DNA of 64,000 nt from Aestuariibaculum lutulentum (lineage in GTDB: Bacteria > Bacteroidota > Bacteroidia > Flavobacteriales > Flavobacteriaceae), in assembly GCF_032926325.1 (NCBI RefSeq), contig NZ_CP136709.1:2450501-2514500 (forward strand). The letters are read 5' to 3'. The notes beneath the pieces are model-generated. The model searched no databases, was not told where the DNA came from, and saw only the letters and a list, made by a program, of their open reading frames with translations. Shown here in pieces: positions 1 through 7,864 of this stretch; position 1 is the first letter of the stretch, and each line of letters begins with the position of its first letter. Position numbers and translations under genes: made by a program.

Positions 1-2
1 AA

Positions 3-458
3 GAACAATACTTATATGGTGTTTATAAAAGTACGCCAACGAAAGATGATTTATTTAGACTTCGTGGAACAGTAACACATCATTTGTCCGATTTAGGATT
101 ATTAATTTCTTTAACCGCCGAACAATTTACCAGATCGAAAAGTTTTGCGACTTCGTCAAGTATTTTTCCTATTGCTTATATCAACTCAAATGGCGAACGT
201 GTAAGTATTCCTGAAAATCAGCAGGAGTCTGACCAGTATAGTAGTTTATGGTTAAATCCATCTTCAGCCGAAGATAAAACCACGCCTATCTATCATAATT
301 TTCATTTACGAATGACAAAAGAGTTGCTTAATGGCATAAGTATGTCGGTTTATGCTAACAACTTTTTAGACTATCGCCCAGTGATTACGGTAGATGGCAT
401 TGAATATGTAAAAAACAGCCCAATTAGTTTTGGTGCCCAAATCCAATATAAATTTTAA
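3..458 (+). CDS. TonB-dependent receptor, C-terminal fragment
   Basis: The reading frame is open from the left edge (codons in phase with base 3), so the start lies outside the window. About 151 residues are visible: alternating amphipathic strands and a terminal Tyr-Lys-Phe, the aromatic C-terminus expected of outer-membrane barrels. The segment with LRMTKELLNG and SMSVYANNFLDYRP resembles the last strands of TonB-dependent receptors ('V.NLFD.rY' region). It is followed after 6 bp by a DUF4876-type lipoprotein, a pairing familiar in Bacteroidota, which supports the receptor call. The ligand cannot be told from this end. Confidence 0.75.
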   Translation, partial: EQYLYGVYKSTPTKDDLFRLRGTVTHHLSDLGLLISLTAEQFTRSKSFATSSSIFPIAYINSNGERVSIPENQQESDQYSSLWLNPSSAEDKTTPIYHNFHLRMTKELLNGISMSVYANNFLDYRPVITVDGIEYVKNSPISFGAQIQYKF

Positions 459-464
459 AAAACA

Positions 465-1805
465 ATGAAAAAGATTTTACTATTTGTCCTAACAAGCTTT
501 TTAATGGCTTGTAGTAATGACGACGATAATTTTGTAATGCCCGTAAATAATAGTTTTAAGGTAACTTTTAATGAAGGTTACGATTTTGCAGCTGCCGCAA
601 ATGTTGCTATTACATTAGTGAATAACGATGACGGCAAAACATATACGTTAACGACAGATGCTAATGGTATGGCTGATATAGAAGTTGTGCCAGGGAAATA
701 TAATGTAAATGCGTCTTTAGTGTTTACGGCCGAAGAATATTCAGCCTATTGGGGGCAGGAAGTTTCAGATCCGGTTAGTTTTAATGCGTCTTTAAGTGGC
801 GTGACGATTAATCAGGAATCTACAGGATTGGTAGAAATGGTTTTAGTAAGTGGAAAAATAGGAAGTTTGTTGATTAAACAGGTGTACTTTTCAGGTTCCG
901 ATGTGAAATTAGGCGCTTCATTCAGAGACTTGTTTTTTGAAGTGTATAACAACTCCAACGAAGCTGTGTATTTAGACGGTTTATGTTTTGCTCAGGTATA
1001 TGGGGCATCTTCAGTAAGTTCTACATTACAATCGTATCATTTAGCTAACGGTCAGTACGACTGGAGCCAGTCGTATAACCAAGCCAATGTTGAACATGCA
1101 AATACTAATTATGTTTACGCCGATGAGGTATTAAGATTTCCAGGAACCGGAGAAGAACATCTTTTAGAGCCAAGAAAAAGCGTGATTGTTGCAGCTACGG
1201 CTATTAACCATAAAAGTCCGTTAACGGTTTTAGATAATGATGGAGAAACCAAAGTTTACGAAGTACCGGAGCCAGACAGAACAATCGATTTAAGTAATGC
1301 GCCATTTGAAGCTTATTACAGAGATTATCAGGAATCTATTGGAAGTTCGTATTTAGATTCAGATATCGATAACCCGAATGCAGCTAACATGGAAATTGTA
1401 TTTAAAACCTATGCAGGGAAAGATCTTATTTTAGATCCATTTGGTCGTGACGCTTTTGTGCTTTTTAAAGAAAATGATGACGCTATAAATTCATGGGGCC
1501 GCGTGCCATTGCCATCCATTGCTGCAGAAAATTATTCAGAGGACACTAAAGTGTATTTACAAATTCCTAGTGCTGTAATTATTGATGGTGTTGAGACACA
1601 ACGAAATGATCCTTCTAAAGCAAAGCCAAAACGTTTAACCGATGATATTGATGCTGGTGAAATCTCTACAATTCTTGGACATTATTCTTCAGAATCGGTA
1701 ATTCGAAAAAGTAAAGAAGTAAACGGTATTACAGTTTATCAGGATACTAACAATTCCAGCAACGATTTTATGGTGTTATCGCACCCTGAAGTCATTATAG
1801 AATAA
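465..1805 (+). CDS. DUF4876-like surface lipoprotein
   Basis: 446 aa with a lipoprotein signal: MKKILLFVLTSFLMAC, lipobox ending at Cys16, then an Asp-rich stretch (SNDDDN) typical of exported flavobacterial lipoproteins. An N-terminal immunoglobulin-like or carboxypeptidase-regulatory-like beta fold (about residues 30-120, 'TTDANGMADIEVVPGKYNV') precedes a larger region (about 150-445) that I recognise as DUF4876-like. Family members sit next to TonB receptors and are inferred to be accessory surface proteins. It begins 6 bp after the receptor stop, so it is in the same operon. Molecular function is unknown. Confidence 0.75.
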   Translation: MKKILLFVLTSFLMACSNDDDNFVMPVNNSFKVTFNEGYDFAAAANVAITLVNNDDGKTYTLTTDANGMADIEVVPGKYNVNASLVFTAEEYSAYWGQEVSDPVSFNASLSGVTINQESTGLVEMVLVSGKIGSLLIKQVYFSGSDVKLGASFRDLFFEVYNNSNEAVYLDGLCFAQVYGASSVSSTLQSYHLANGQYDWSQSYNQANVEHANTNYVYADEVLRFPGTGEEHLLEPRKSVIVAATAINHKSPLTVLDNDGETKVYEVPEPDRTIDLSNAPFEAYYRDYQESIGSSYLDSDIDNPNAANMEIVFKTYAGKDLILDPFGRDAFVLFKENDDAINSWGRVPLPSIAAENYSEDTKVYLQIPSAVIIDGVETQRNDPSKAKPKRLTDDIDAGEISTILGHYSSESVIRKSKEVNGITVYQDTNNSSNDFMVLSHPEVIIE

Positions 1806-1847
1806 GCTTTTAAGAAATTAAATTTTACGTTGCGAACTAATAAAGTT

Positions 1848-3443
1848 ATGAAGCAGTATTTTCTTTTTTTGCTAGGTTTTAGTGTCAGTTTAGTTGGTTT
1901 CGGTCAACAAAAAGCTGATAGTATTCAGGATCCTGTGCGTCAAATTTTTGCTCAAGATTTAGTGCAGGAGTTAAGCAAATTTCCTTTAAACTATCAGTTT
2001 ACCTCAATTAAAGATTATACGGCTTCAGCTTTATATTTTAAAACCGAAAGCGGTGATTTAAAAGATGGACGTACACCCGAAACCATAAATAACTTTGGTT
2101 TAAAAACTCAAGGGTTGTACCGCAATAAAAAAGGCGTATTGTTTTTTGGTGATATTTCCATTTCAAAAGAATTTTATAAAAACTTAAAGTGGAATCTGTC
2201 TTACGATTTACCTGAAAATGGAGTAATGAGCGATCCGCATTATTTCGGCGTTTCAAAAGGAGGAAACTGGAGTAATCAGGAGTATGATATAAACGGCGGT
2301 TTTATTTTGCCTGTAAGTTTTAAAATTAAACTTTTACTAAATACGAATTACACGTTGTTTAATAAGTATCGTATTGATTTAGACCCCAGACCAGAAATAA
2401 CCTGTAATAACTTAGATGTTAATCTGGGTTTAAGTTATAAGTTAGCTGAAAAACATCATATAAAAGCATCGTTTTCTTACGGGTATACTCATGGTGATAA
2501 TGAGATCAAGTTTTCTAATAATGATAAAAACCTACCTGCTAATTACGATATTTATGTGAGATGGATGTCAGGTTACGGTTCTTTATCAAGTCCGTTTAAA
2601 AATTCTACGCAGCGCCGCTTCACCGAGCATCAGGCTCATTTAGGGTACACGTTCCAGACGGAAAATTTAACTATAATGGCAGATGCCTTGTATAAAGCAG
2701 CAGACCAGCTTACGTATAGAAATAATGGAGTTGTAGATAAAGATGATACCTCAAATTATTTTGCAAGTTATAAACCAGAATCATTTTCGGTACATGTTTT
2801 AGGTTTATATAAAATAACACCTTTGAAACAGGTAAAGTTTAATGTAAGCGGCGATTTTAGTTCTGGAAATAATTTTTGGTATGCTAAAGGCGGAAAAACT
2901 TATTCAGCTCAGGAAAATGCTTTGAAAGCAGGGGTGTCGTACTTAAATTTTAGTTCAGAAAAGATATTTTGGGATATGGGGTTGAGTACAAAAATTTGGA
3001 ATGTAGAACAACGTGATGCTTTGGCGACAACTTCTTCAAATTATACAAATTTAGATTTTCAACCTTACATTATGCGTTCGTTTGCCGTTTCAGATAATAT
3101 GGCTTTAAGTCCGTTTTTTAAAAGTACATTGAGGTTGAATCTTGATGAATTGTATATTCAGGGAAATACTTCAGATTTAGAAAATATTCAGGAAAACGAT
3201 TTTGCAGCTTACGCGCAGCGCGATTTTTATAGCGAAGTGATTATTCCAAACCATGAATTATACAGTGCGAATCAGTTAAATTTAAGTGGCGGAACTTTTA
3301 TTAATATCAATTCTCAAAAGCATTATAATGTAAGTCTGAAATTGCAGGCTGGTTATCAGATTGCTTTACAACAAATGCATGCATTTTCAAGTTCAGACCC
3401 TTCACGTTTTAGCGGGCTTGCCAGCTTAACTATTAGCTATTAA
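1848..3443 (+). CDS. DUF6850-like outer-membrane beta-barrel protein
   Basis: I chose the ATG at 1848 over an in-frame upstream TTG at 1830 because it starts directly on a signal peptide (MKQYFLFLLGFSVSLVGFGQ, cut before QKADS). The mature part, about 510 residues, consists of alternating polar and aromatic strands and ends SLTISY, as expected of an outer-membrane barrel. It fits the DUF6850 barrel family, which I associate with DUF4876 and receptor neighbours. Only 2 bp separate it from the cytochrome c peroxidase, so these genes are co-transcribed. Role unknown; possibly a partner of the receptor. Confidence 0.65.
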   Translation: MKQYFLFLLGFSVSLVGFGQQKADSIQDPVRQIFAQDLVQELSKFPLNYQFTSIKDYTASALYFKTESGDLKDGRTPETINNFGLKTQGLYRNKKGVLFFGDISISKEFYKNLKWNLSYDLPENGVMSDPHYFGVSKGGNWSNQEYDINGGFILPVSFKIKLLLNTNYTLFNKYRIDLDPRPEITCNNLDVNLGLSYKLAEKHHIKASFSYGYTHGDNEIKFSNNDKNLPANYDIYVRWMSGYGSLSSPFKNSTQRRFTEHQAHLGYTFQTENLTIMADALYKAADQLTYRNNGVVDKDDTSNYFASYKPESFSVHVLGLYKITPLKQVKFNVSGDFSSGNNFWYAKGGKTYSAQENALKAGVSYLNFSSEKIFWDMGLSTKIWNVEQRDALATTSSNYTNLDFQPYIMRSFAVSDNMALSPFFKSTLRLNLDELYIQGNTSDLENIQENDFAAYAQRDFYSEVIIPNHELYSANQLNLSGGTFININSQKHYNVSLKLQAGYQIALQQMHAFSSSDPSRFSGLASLTISY

Positions 3444-3445
3444 AG

Positions 3446-4576
3446 ATGAAAAAATATAGTTTTATTCCAATACTGGTTTTAGTAGTGCTTTTTTCAGCAT
3501 TTAAAACCTATCAGTATTATGATATTAATGTACTTAGAGAGCAATATAGTAGTGGCGATTATACGCAATGGCCGGCACCCGATTTAGATTCGATAACCGC
3601 TATTAACTTTCAAGATATTGGTCATTTAGATGCTGTTGTTCATCCTGAAACGAATCCGTATTCTAAAGAAAAAAGAGAGTTGGGGAAAACGCTGTTTTTC
3701 GATCCGCGTTTATCGTCCAGCGGACAAATAGCCTGTGCCAGTTGTCATGATTCCGAAATTGGCTGGAACGACGGAAGAAGAACCAGTTATGGGCATAACC
3801 GCCAATTGGGGCGAAGAAATTCTATGACGATTTTAAATGTCGCTTACGCTGAAAAATTATTTTGGGATGGCAGGTCAGGCGGTCTTGAAGATCAGGTTAA
3901 TTTCCCTATTAAAGATTCATTGGAAATGAATTTTCACATTAATCTGGCTGTCGATACCATATCTAAAATTGAAGGATATAAAGCACTTTTTGAAAAAGCC
4001 TTTGGTACATCACAAATATCTGAGCAAAGAATAAGAAAAGCTATTGCAACTTTCGAACGTTCTATTGTTAGTGAGAGTACTAAATTTGATAAGTTTATTT
4101 CCGGTAATTCAGAAGTATATTCAGATGAAGAAGTTTTAGGTTTGCATTTGTTTAGAACCAAAGCCAGATGTATTAATTGCCATAATTCAGGATATTTTTC
4201 AGATAATCAGTTTCACAATACCGGATTAACTTATTATGGTCGTCCGTTTGAAGATTTAGGGCTTTATGAAGTTACTGGAAAGAAAGAAGATGTCGGGAAA
4301 TTTAAAACATCGAGTTTAAGAGAAATATCCAGAACGCGACCATACATGCATAATGGATTATTTCCACATCTAGAAGGTGTGGTAAATATGTATAACGCTG
4401 GGATGCCGCAGCCTAAACGCAAAGCACATCAATTAAATGATACACTTTTTCCAACAACCTCACCTATATTAAAAGCCTTGCAATTAACAGTAGAGGAAAA
4501 AGGCGCATTGGTCGCGTTTTTAGAAACTTTAGAGTCCAGACGACATAGAGAATCGCCTCCGGAATTACCAATGTAA
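3446..4576 (+). CDS. Di-heme cytochrome c peroxidase (MauG/CcpA family)
   Basis: 376 aa. An N-terminal hydrophobic segment (residues 4-22) exports or anchors the protein to the periplasmic side. Two c-type heme motifs are present: C97-A-S-C-H101 and C242-I-N-C-H246. The segment RPYMHNGLFPHLEGVV supplies the expected distal Met and helix of the family, and the length matches bacterial di-heme peroxidases. Known role: H2O2 reduction with cytochrome c electrons, or MauG-like oxidation of a partner. As the last gene of the receptor/lipoprotein/barrel operon it may oxidise a substrate or metal for uptake, which is inference. A rho-independent terminator follows. Confidence 0.88.
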   Translation: MKKYSFIPILVLVVLFSAFKTYQYYDINVLREQYSSGDYTQWPAPDLDSITAINFQDIGHLDAVVHPETNPYSKEKRELGKTLFFDPRLSSSGQIACASCHDSEIGWNDGRRTSYGHNRQLGRRNSMTILNVAYAEKLFWDGRSGGLEDQVNFPIKDSLEMNFHINLAVDTISKIEGYKALFEKAFGTSQISEQRIRKAIATFERSIVSESTKFDKFISGNSEVYSDEEVLGLHLFRTKARCINCHNSGYFSDNQFHNTGLTYYGRPFEDLGLYEVTGKKEDVGKFKTSSLREISRTRPYMHNGLFPHLEGVVNMYNAGMPQPKRKAHQLNDTLFPTTSPILKALQLTVEEKGALVAFLETLESRRHRESPPELPM

Positions 4577-4598
4577 AAGGTTGTGAAGTTTATATTAT

Positions 4599-4635
4599 AA
4601 AATCCTGAAACAGTATTATTTCAGGATTTTTTTAT
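4599..4635 (+). terminator. Rho-independent terminator after the peroxidase operon
   Basis: A 12-bp perfect stem (AAAATCCTGAAA / TTTCAGGATTTT) with an 8-nt loop, followed by a T run. It closes the TonB receptor-DUF4876-DUF6850-peroxidase operon. Confidence 0.85.
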
Positions 4636-4939
4636 ACGTGTCATTTTATATTATATGTAGTAAAATTAGTATTGTTTTGTGAGAATAGCGAAAAGATGTA
4701 AATAAATTTTGTATATTCTCAGTTGAATTCCCAATTCTTCCCATGATTTATTTTTAAGGATAGGTTTACCTGTTTTAAGTAAAATCTTAGACTTGGTTAT
4801 GTTAAAATTTAAAAATATCTCAAAAAATACATCGAAATACACTTTGATGCGTGTAATATTTTTATTAATATTATAAAACTGAATATCAGTTGTTTAAGTT
4901 CTTTTTTGTAGTGTTTGATTAAGTTTATTTAACCGAAAC

Positions 4940-4953
4940 ATGATAAAAATCAT
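4940..4953 (+). promoter_or_regulatory. FNR/CRP-type operator palindrome upstream of yceI
   Basis: A perfect palindrome, ATGAT-AAAA-ATCAT, matching the family consensus TGAT-N4-ATCA. Its centre (4946.5) lies 30.5 bp upstream of the -7 box at 4977, about 42-45 bp before the inferred transcription start. That is the position of a class II activator site. Confidence 0.55.
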
Positions 4954-4976
4954 AGTTTCAAAATTCAAGTAAAATG

Positions 4977-4984
4977 TATATTTG
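4977..4984 (+). promoter_or_regulatory. Bacteroidota -7 box (TATATTTG) for yceI
   Basis: An exact match to TAnnTTTG, ending 25 bp before the ATG at 5010. A TTG-like -33 element is not obvious, which fits a promoter that depends on an activator bound at 4940-4953. Confidence 0.6.
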
Positions 4985-5009
4985 TCGTATAATTTAAAAC
5001 ATAAAAGTG

Positions 5010-5594
5010 ATGAGTAAATTTAGAAAAATAGGCGTAACTGTATTAGGATTAGTCCTGATACTATTTGTAGGTTTAAGTCAGGTTCAGGCACAGGAATATA
5101 ATTTAGTAAACAAAGAATCTTCATTAAAAGTTTACGGAACCTCAAGTTTACACGATTGGCATATTGATGCTGAAAATCAATCAGGTAAAATAAAATTTTC
5201 TAGCACAGAAGCGTGCACAATAGACCAGCTTACTTTAGATATTGTAACTGAAAGCTTAAAAAGTGGAAAATCTGGTATGGATAAAAACACTTACAAAGCT
5301 TTAAATTCAAGCAAGTATAAATCTATAACCTTTAAATTAACTAAAGTTAATACTGTTACAGATAAAGGGTCCGGTGTTTACGAAGTAAAAGCGCAAGGAG
5401 ACTTATCTATTGCCGGAACAACTAAAAATGTTCCAATGAATTTTAAAGTTACTATTAACGGTTCTAAAATTACATTAGATGGAGAAAAAACGTTTAAAAT
5501 GACAGATTTTAAAGTTGACCCTCCTACAGCCATGTTCGGAACCATCACTACTGGCGATGAAGTAACAGTAAAATACTCAACCGTATTAAAATAA
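5010..5594 (+). CDS. YceI-family periplasmic protein
   Basis: 194 aa from ATG 5010 (a GTG lies one codon upstream). A signal peptide ends around QVQAQ (residue 28). The mature part has the YceI lipocalin-like pattern: an early SSLKVYGTSSLHDWH strand, MDKNTYKALNSSKYKSITF in the middle, and a late KMTDFKVDPPTAMFG segment. YceI proteins bind polyisoprenoid or quinone-like lipids in a beta-barrel; the physiological role is usually unclear. It lies upstream of a porin-like gene and a second YceI gene, with an FNR/CRP-type palindrome in front. Confidence 0.88.
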   Translation: MSKFRKIGVTVLGLVLILFVGLSQVQAQEYNLVNKESSLKVYGTSSLHDWHIDAENQSGKIKFSSTEACTIDQLTLDIVTESLKSGKSGMDKNTYKALNSSKYKSITFKLTKVNTVTDKGSGVYEVKAQGDLSIAGTTKNVPMNFKVTINGSKITLDGEKTFKMTDFKVDPPTAMFGTITTGDEVTVKYSTVLK

Positions 5595-5662
5595 ATCAAA
5601 TTTTCAACCACATATTTTTATAAATCAATTTAAAACACTTTACAACTTAAACAATTAGAATC

Positions 5663-6919
5663 ATGAAATCAATTTTCAAAAATGCAATTTTAGGCGTAGC
5701 CTTACTAGCAGGAGTTAGTTTTTATGCGCAAAATAATAGAGATTTAGATAATTACAGGCAACCAGACCAAAGAGGTGTAAATGTCTTCGAACCACAAAAA
5801 GATACCATTTCTAGTTTCGATGGTCTTAAAGTACGTGTGGGTGGTTCGTTCGCTTTACAATTTCAAGGGTTAGACCATGAAAATTCAGGTACAGTACCAT
5901 TAGCTGAAATAGGTTCAAATTTCAATCTTGCAACAGCAAACTTAGATTTAGATGTAGCGCTTTATGATGGTGTTCGTATGCACTTAAGAACCTATTTATC
6001 ATCTCGTCACCACCCGGAACCATATGTAAAAGGTGGGTATTTCCAAATTGATAAATTAGATTTTATCAGCGAAGGATTTTTAAGTGAGTTTATGAAACAT
6101 ACGACCATTAAAATTGGACATATGGAGAATAACTACGGTGATGCACACTTTAGAAGAACAGATAATGCGCAAGCCATTTACAATCCATTTGTTGGTAACT
6201 TAATTATGGATGCTTTCACTACAGAAGTAGGAGCTGAAGTTTATTATAACACCAATTCAGGTCTATTTGGTATGGTTGGTTTTACTAATGGTAAATTAAA
6301 CCAATCTGTAGAAGCTGGTTCTAATGGAACAACTGGAGGTGCTGCTTTCTTAGCTAAATTAGGATACGATAACCAAATAAACGACGATTTAAGATTACGT
6401 TTAACAGGTTCGTTATATAACACAGGTTACGCATCTAGATTGTACTTATATAGTGCAGACCGTACAGGTTCTAGATATTACCATGTAATGCAAGCAGAAG
6501 CTGCAACTTCAGATAACTTTAGATCTGGTCGTTTTGCTCCAAGTTTTAGCGGTAGTATTACATCTTTCATGATTAACCCATTTGTAAAATACAAAGGTTT
6601 AGAGTTATTTGGTACTATTGAAAGTGCTACAGGTGGTGACGATGATAGAAATACTATGCAATATGCAGGAGAAGTTATTTACCGTTTTGGTCAAGATGAA
6701 AAATTCTTCTTAGGAGGTCGTTATAATACAGTAGATTCTGAGGAAACTTTTGGAGATGTAACTATCGACAGATTCCAATTAGGTGCTGGATGGTTCATGA
6801 CTAAAAATGTACTTTTAAAAGCTGAATATATGAACCAAACTTATGATGGTTATACAAACAGCGTTTATGAAGACGGTAAATTCAATGGATTAATGATGGA
6901 AGCTGTAATTAGTTTCTAA
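5663..6919 (+). CDS. Porin-like outer-membrane beta-barrel protein
   Basis: 418 aa with a signal peptide (MKSIFKNAILGVALLAGVSFYAQ, residues 1-23). The mature protein is rich in alternating strands separated by Gly/Asn/Asp turns and ends EAVISF with a terminal Phe, typical of outer-membrane porins. The opening 'DGLKVRVGGSFALQFQGL' and the 'HTTIKIGHMENNYGDAHFRRTDNAQ' segment resemble phosphate-selective porin O/P-like or DcaP-like families. It sits between two YceI genes, 68 bp after the first, and its end is followed by a long hairpin. The substrate is unknown. Confidence 0.7.
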   Translation: MKSIFKNAILGVALLAGVSFYAQNNRDLDNYRQPDQRGVNVFEPQKDTISSFDGLKVRVGGSFALQFQGLDHENSGTVPLAEIGSNFNLATANLDLDVALYDGVRMHLRTYLSSRHHPEPYVKGGYFQIDKLDFISEGFLSEFMKHTTIKIGHMENNYGDAHFRRTDNAQAIYNPFVGNLIMDAFTTEVGAEVYYNTNSGLFGMVGFTNGKLNQSVEAGSNGTTGGAAFLAKLGYDNQINDDLRLRLTGSLYNTGYASRLYLYSADRTGSRYYHVMQAEAATSDNFRSGRFAPSFSGSITSFMINPFVKYKGLELFGTIESATGGDDDRNTMQYAGEVIYRFGQDEKFFLGGRYNTVDSEETFGDVTIDRFQLGAGWFMTKNVLLKAEYMNQTYDGYTNSVYEDGKFNGLMMEAVISF

Positions 6920-6960
6920 AATAAAAATAAGAACGATTAATAGCTAAATAGTAGTAGATA

Positions 6961-7020
6961 AAGTCTCTAAAGTATTGTTAAATAGTTAAACTTTCGACTA
7001 AACAATTACTTTAGAGACTT
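6961..7020 (+). terminator. Long A+T-rich hairpin after the porin-like gene
   Basis: A 14-bp perfect stem (AAGTCTCTAAAGTA at 6961-6974 / TACTTTAGAGACTT at 7007-7020) is extended inside by TTGTT/AACAA after a one-base bulge, with a loop of about 21 nt. There is no strong T run, so it may act as a partial terminator or mRNA-end stabiliser between the porin and the second YceI gene. Confidence 0.6.
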
Positions 7021-7059
7021 GTTTATTATCTTTATAAAAGAATTAAAAGAAAAAGAAAA

Positions 7060-7635
7060 ATGAGAAGAGTTGTGTTCATAGTGTTTATACTAGCAGCATT
7101 AGCTTTTACAAATAAGGATACTGCGGTAAATAACACGTCGATTGTTGTGTCTTCAAAAAGTACATTAGTAGTTAAAGGTACAACCAATGTAAATACTTTT
7201 AAATGTGTTTTTGATTCCAAACGTCTTAAAAATCCAGTATCTGTAACTTATTTTTCAAATGGAGAAAAATTAAAATTTAGAGAAACAGCGCTGGTTTTGG
7301 ACAATGGTTGTTTCGATTGTGGCGGAAAAGGTATTAATAGAGATTTTCAGAAAATTCTGAAATCAGAAAGCTATCCGCAGATTAAACTCATTTTAAAAGA
7401 AACCAGTAGTTTGGAAGATAAAAATAATGTTCAAACATTGGTAGATGTTGAAATTGCCGGAATTAAAAGAGAGTATAAAATACCAGTTACTGTAAAAAAG
7501 AATGGTAGTACTTTAATCAATGGCGGTTTAAAAGTGTGTTTAAGCGATTATAATTTAGAACAACCTAAGAAAATGTTTGGTCTAATTACAGTTGACAATG
7601 AAATATTCATAGATTTTAATTTAGTAGTAGAATAA
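7060..7635 (+). CDS. YceI-family protein (second copy)
   Basis: 191 aa with a signal-peptide-like N-terminus (MRRVVFIVFILAALAFT). The YceI fold is recognisable but divergent: a first strand 'STLVVKGTTNVNTFKC', a centre 'NRDFQKILKSESYPQIKLIL', then 'VDVEIAGIKREYKIPVTV' and a late 'LEQPKKMFGLITVDNEI' that corresponds to the 'pptaMFGtittgdev' region of the first copy. Four Cys residues, including CFDCGG, could allow disulfides absent from the first copy. Probably functionally linked to the YceI/porin pair upstream. The ligand is unknown. Confidence 0.8.
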   Translation: MRRVVFIVFILAALAFTNKDTAVNNTSIVVSSKSTLVVKGTTNVNTFKCVFDSKRLKNPVSVTYFSNGEKLKFRETALVLDNGCFDCGGKGINRDFQKILKSESYPQIKLILKETSSLEDKNNVQTLVDVEIAGIKREYKIPVTVKKNGSTLINGGLKVCLSDYNLEQPKKMFGLITVDNEIFIDFNLVVE

Positions 7636-7661
7636 ATAAAAGATTCTTTTAAAAAAAATAT

Positions 7662-7696
7662 AAAAGGCTTCACAATACTTTGTGAAGCCTTTTTTT
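7662..7696 (+). terminator. Rho-independent terminator after second YceI gene
   Basis: A 14-bp stem (AAAAGGCTTCACAA / TTGTGAAGCCTTTT) with a 4-nt loop and T7. The AGGCTTCAC/GTGAAGCCT core is shared with the terminator on the other side of the following glycosidase gene. Confidence 0.88.
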
Positions 7697-7864
7697 ATGA
7701 ATATGTCCGGTGAGGTTAAATAAAATGAAATGTGGTTGAACATTTGAACCTTTATTTAAACATGCGTTTTAATTGATTAAAATGAAACCTTAGTTTGATA
7801 GAAATGTCTACCACATCAACTTAATAATATTCTTTTTTTGTAAGTAACTAGTCTTAATAAAATA

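Larger units (their letters stand above)
4577..5009 (+). other. 433-bp A+T-rich intergenic region with terminator and regulated promoter
   Basis: It holds the peroxidase terminator at its left end and an FNR/CRP-type palindrome plus a -7 box at its right end. Between about 4640 and 4930 I see only A+T-rich sequence, one unconvincing 25-codon frame and no RNA-like structure. Confidence 0.6.

Noticed and set aside
1830..1847. TTG start six codons upstream of the DUF6850-like protein
   Set aside because: The ATG at 1848 starts exactly at a normal signal peptide; the extra residues (RTNKV) would spoil it.
4799..4876. 25-codon frame in the 4.6-5.0 kb spacer
   Set aside because: Simple A/T-driven composition (Lys, Asn, Ile, Leu) with no ribosome site or promoter box; it looks like chance.
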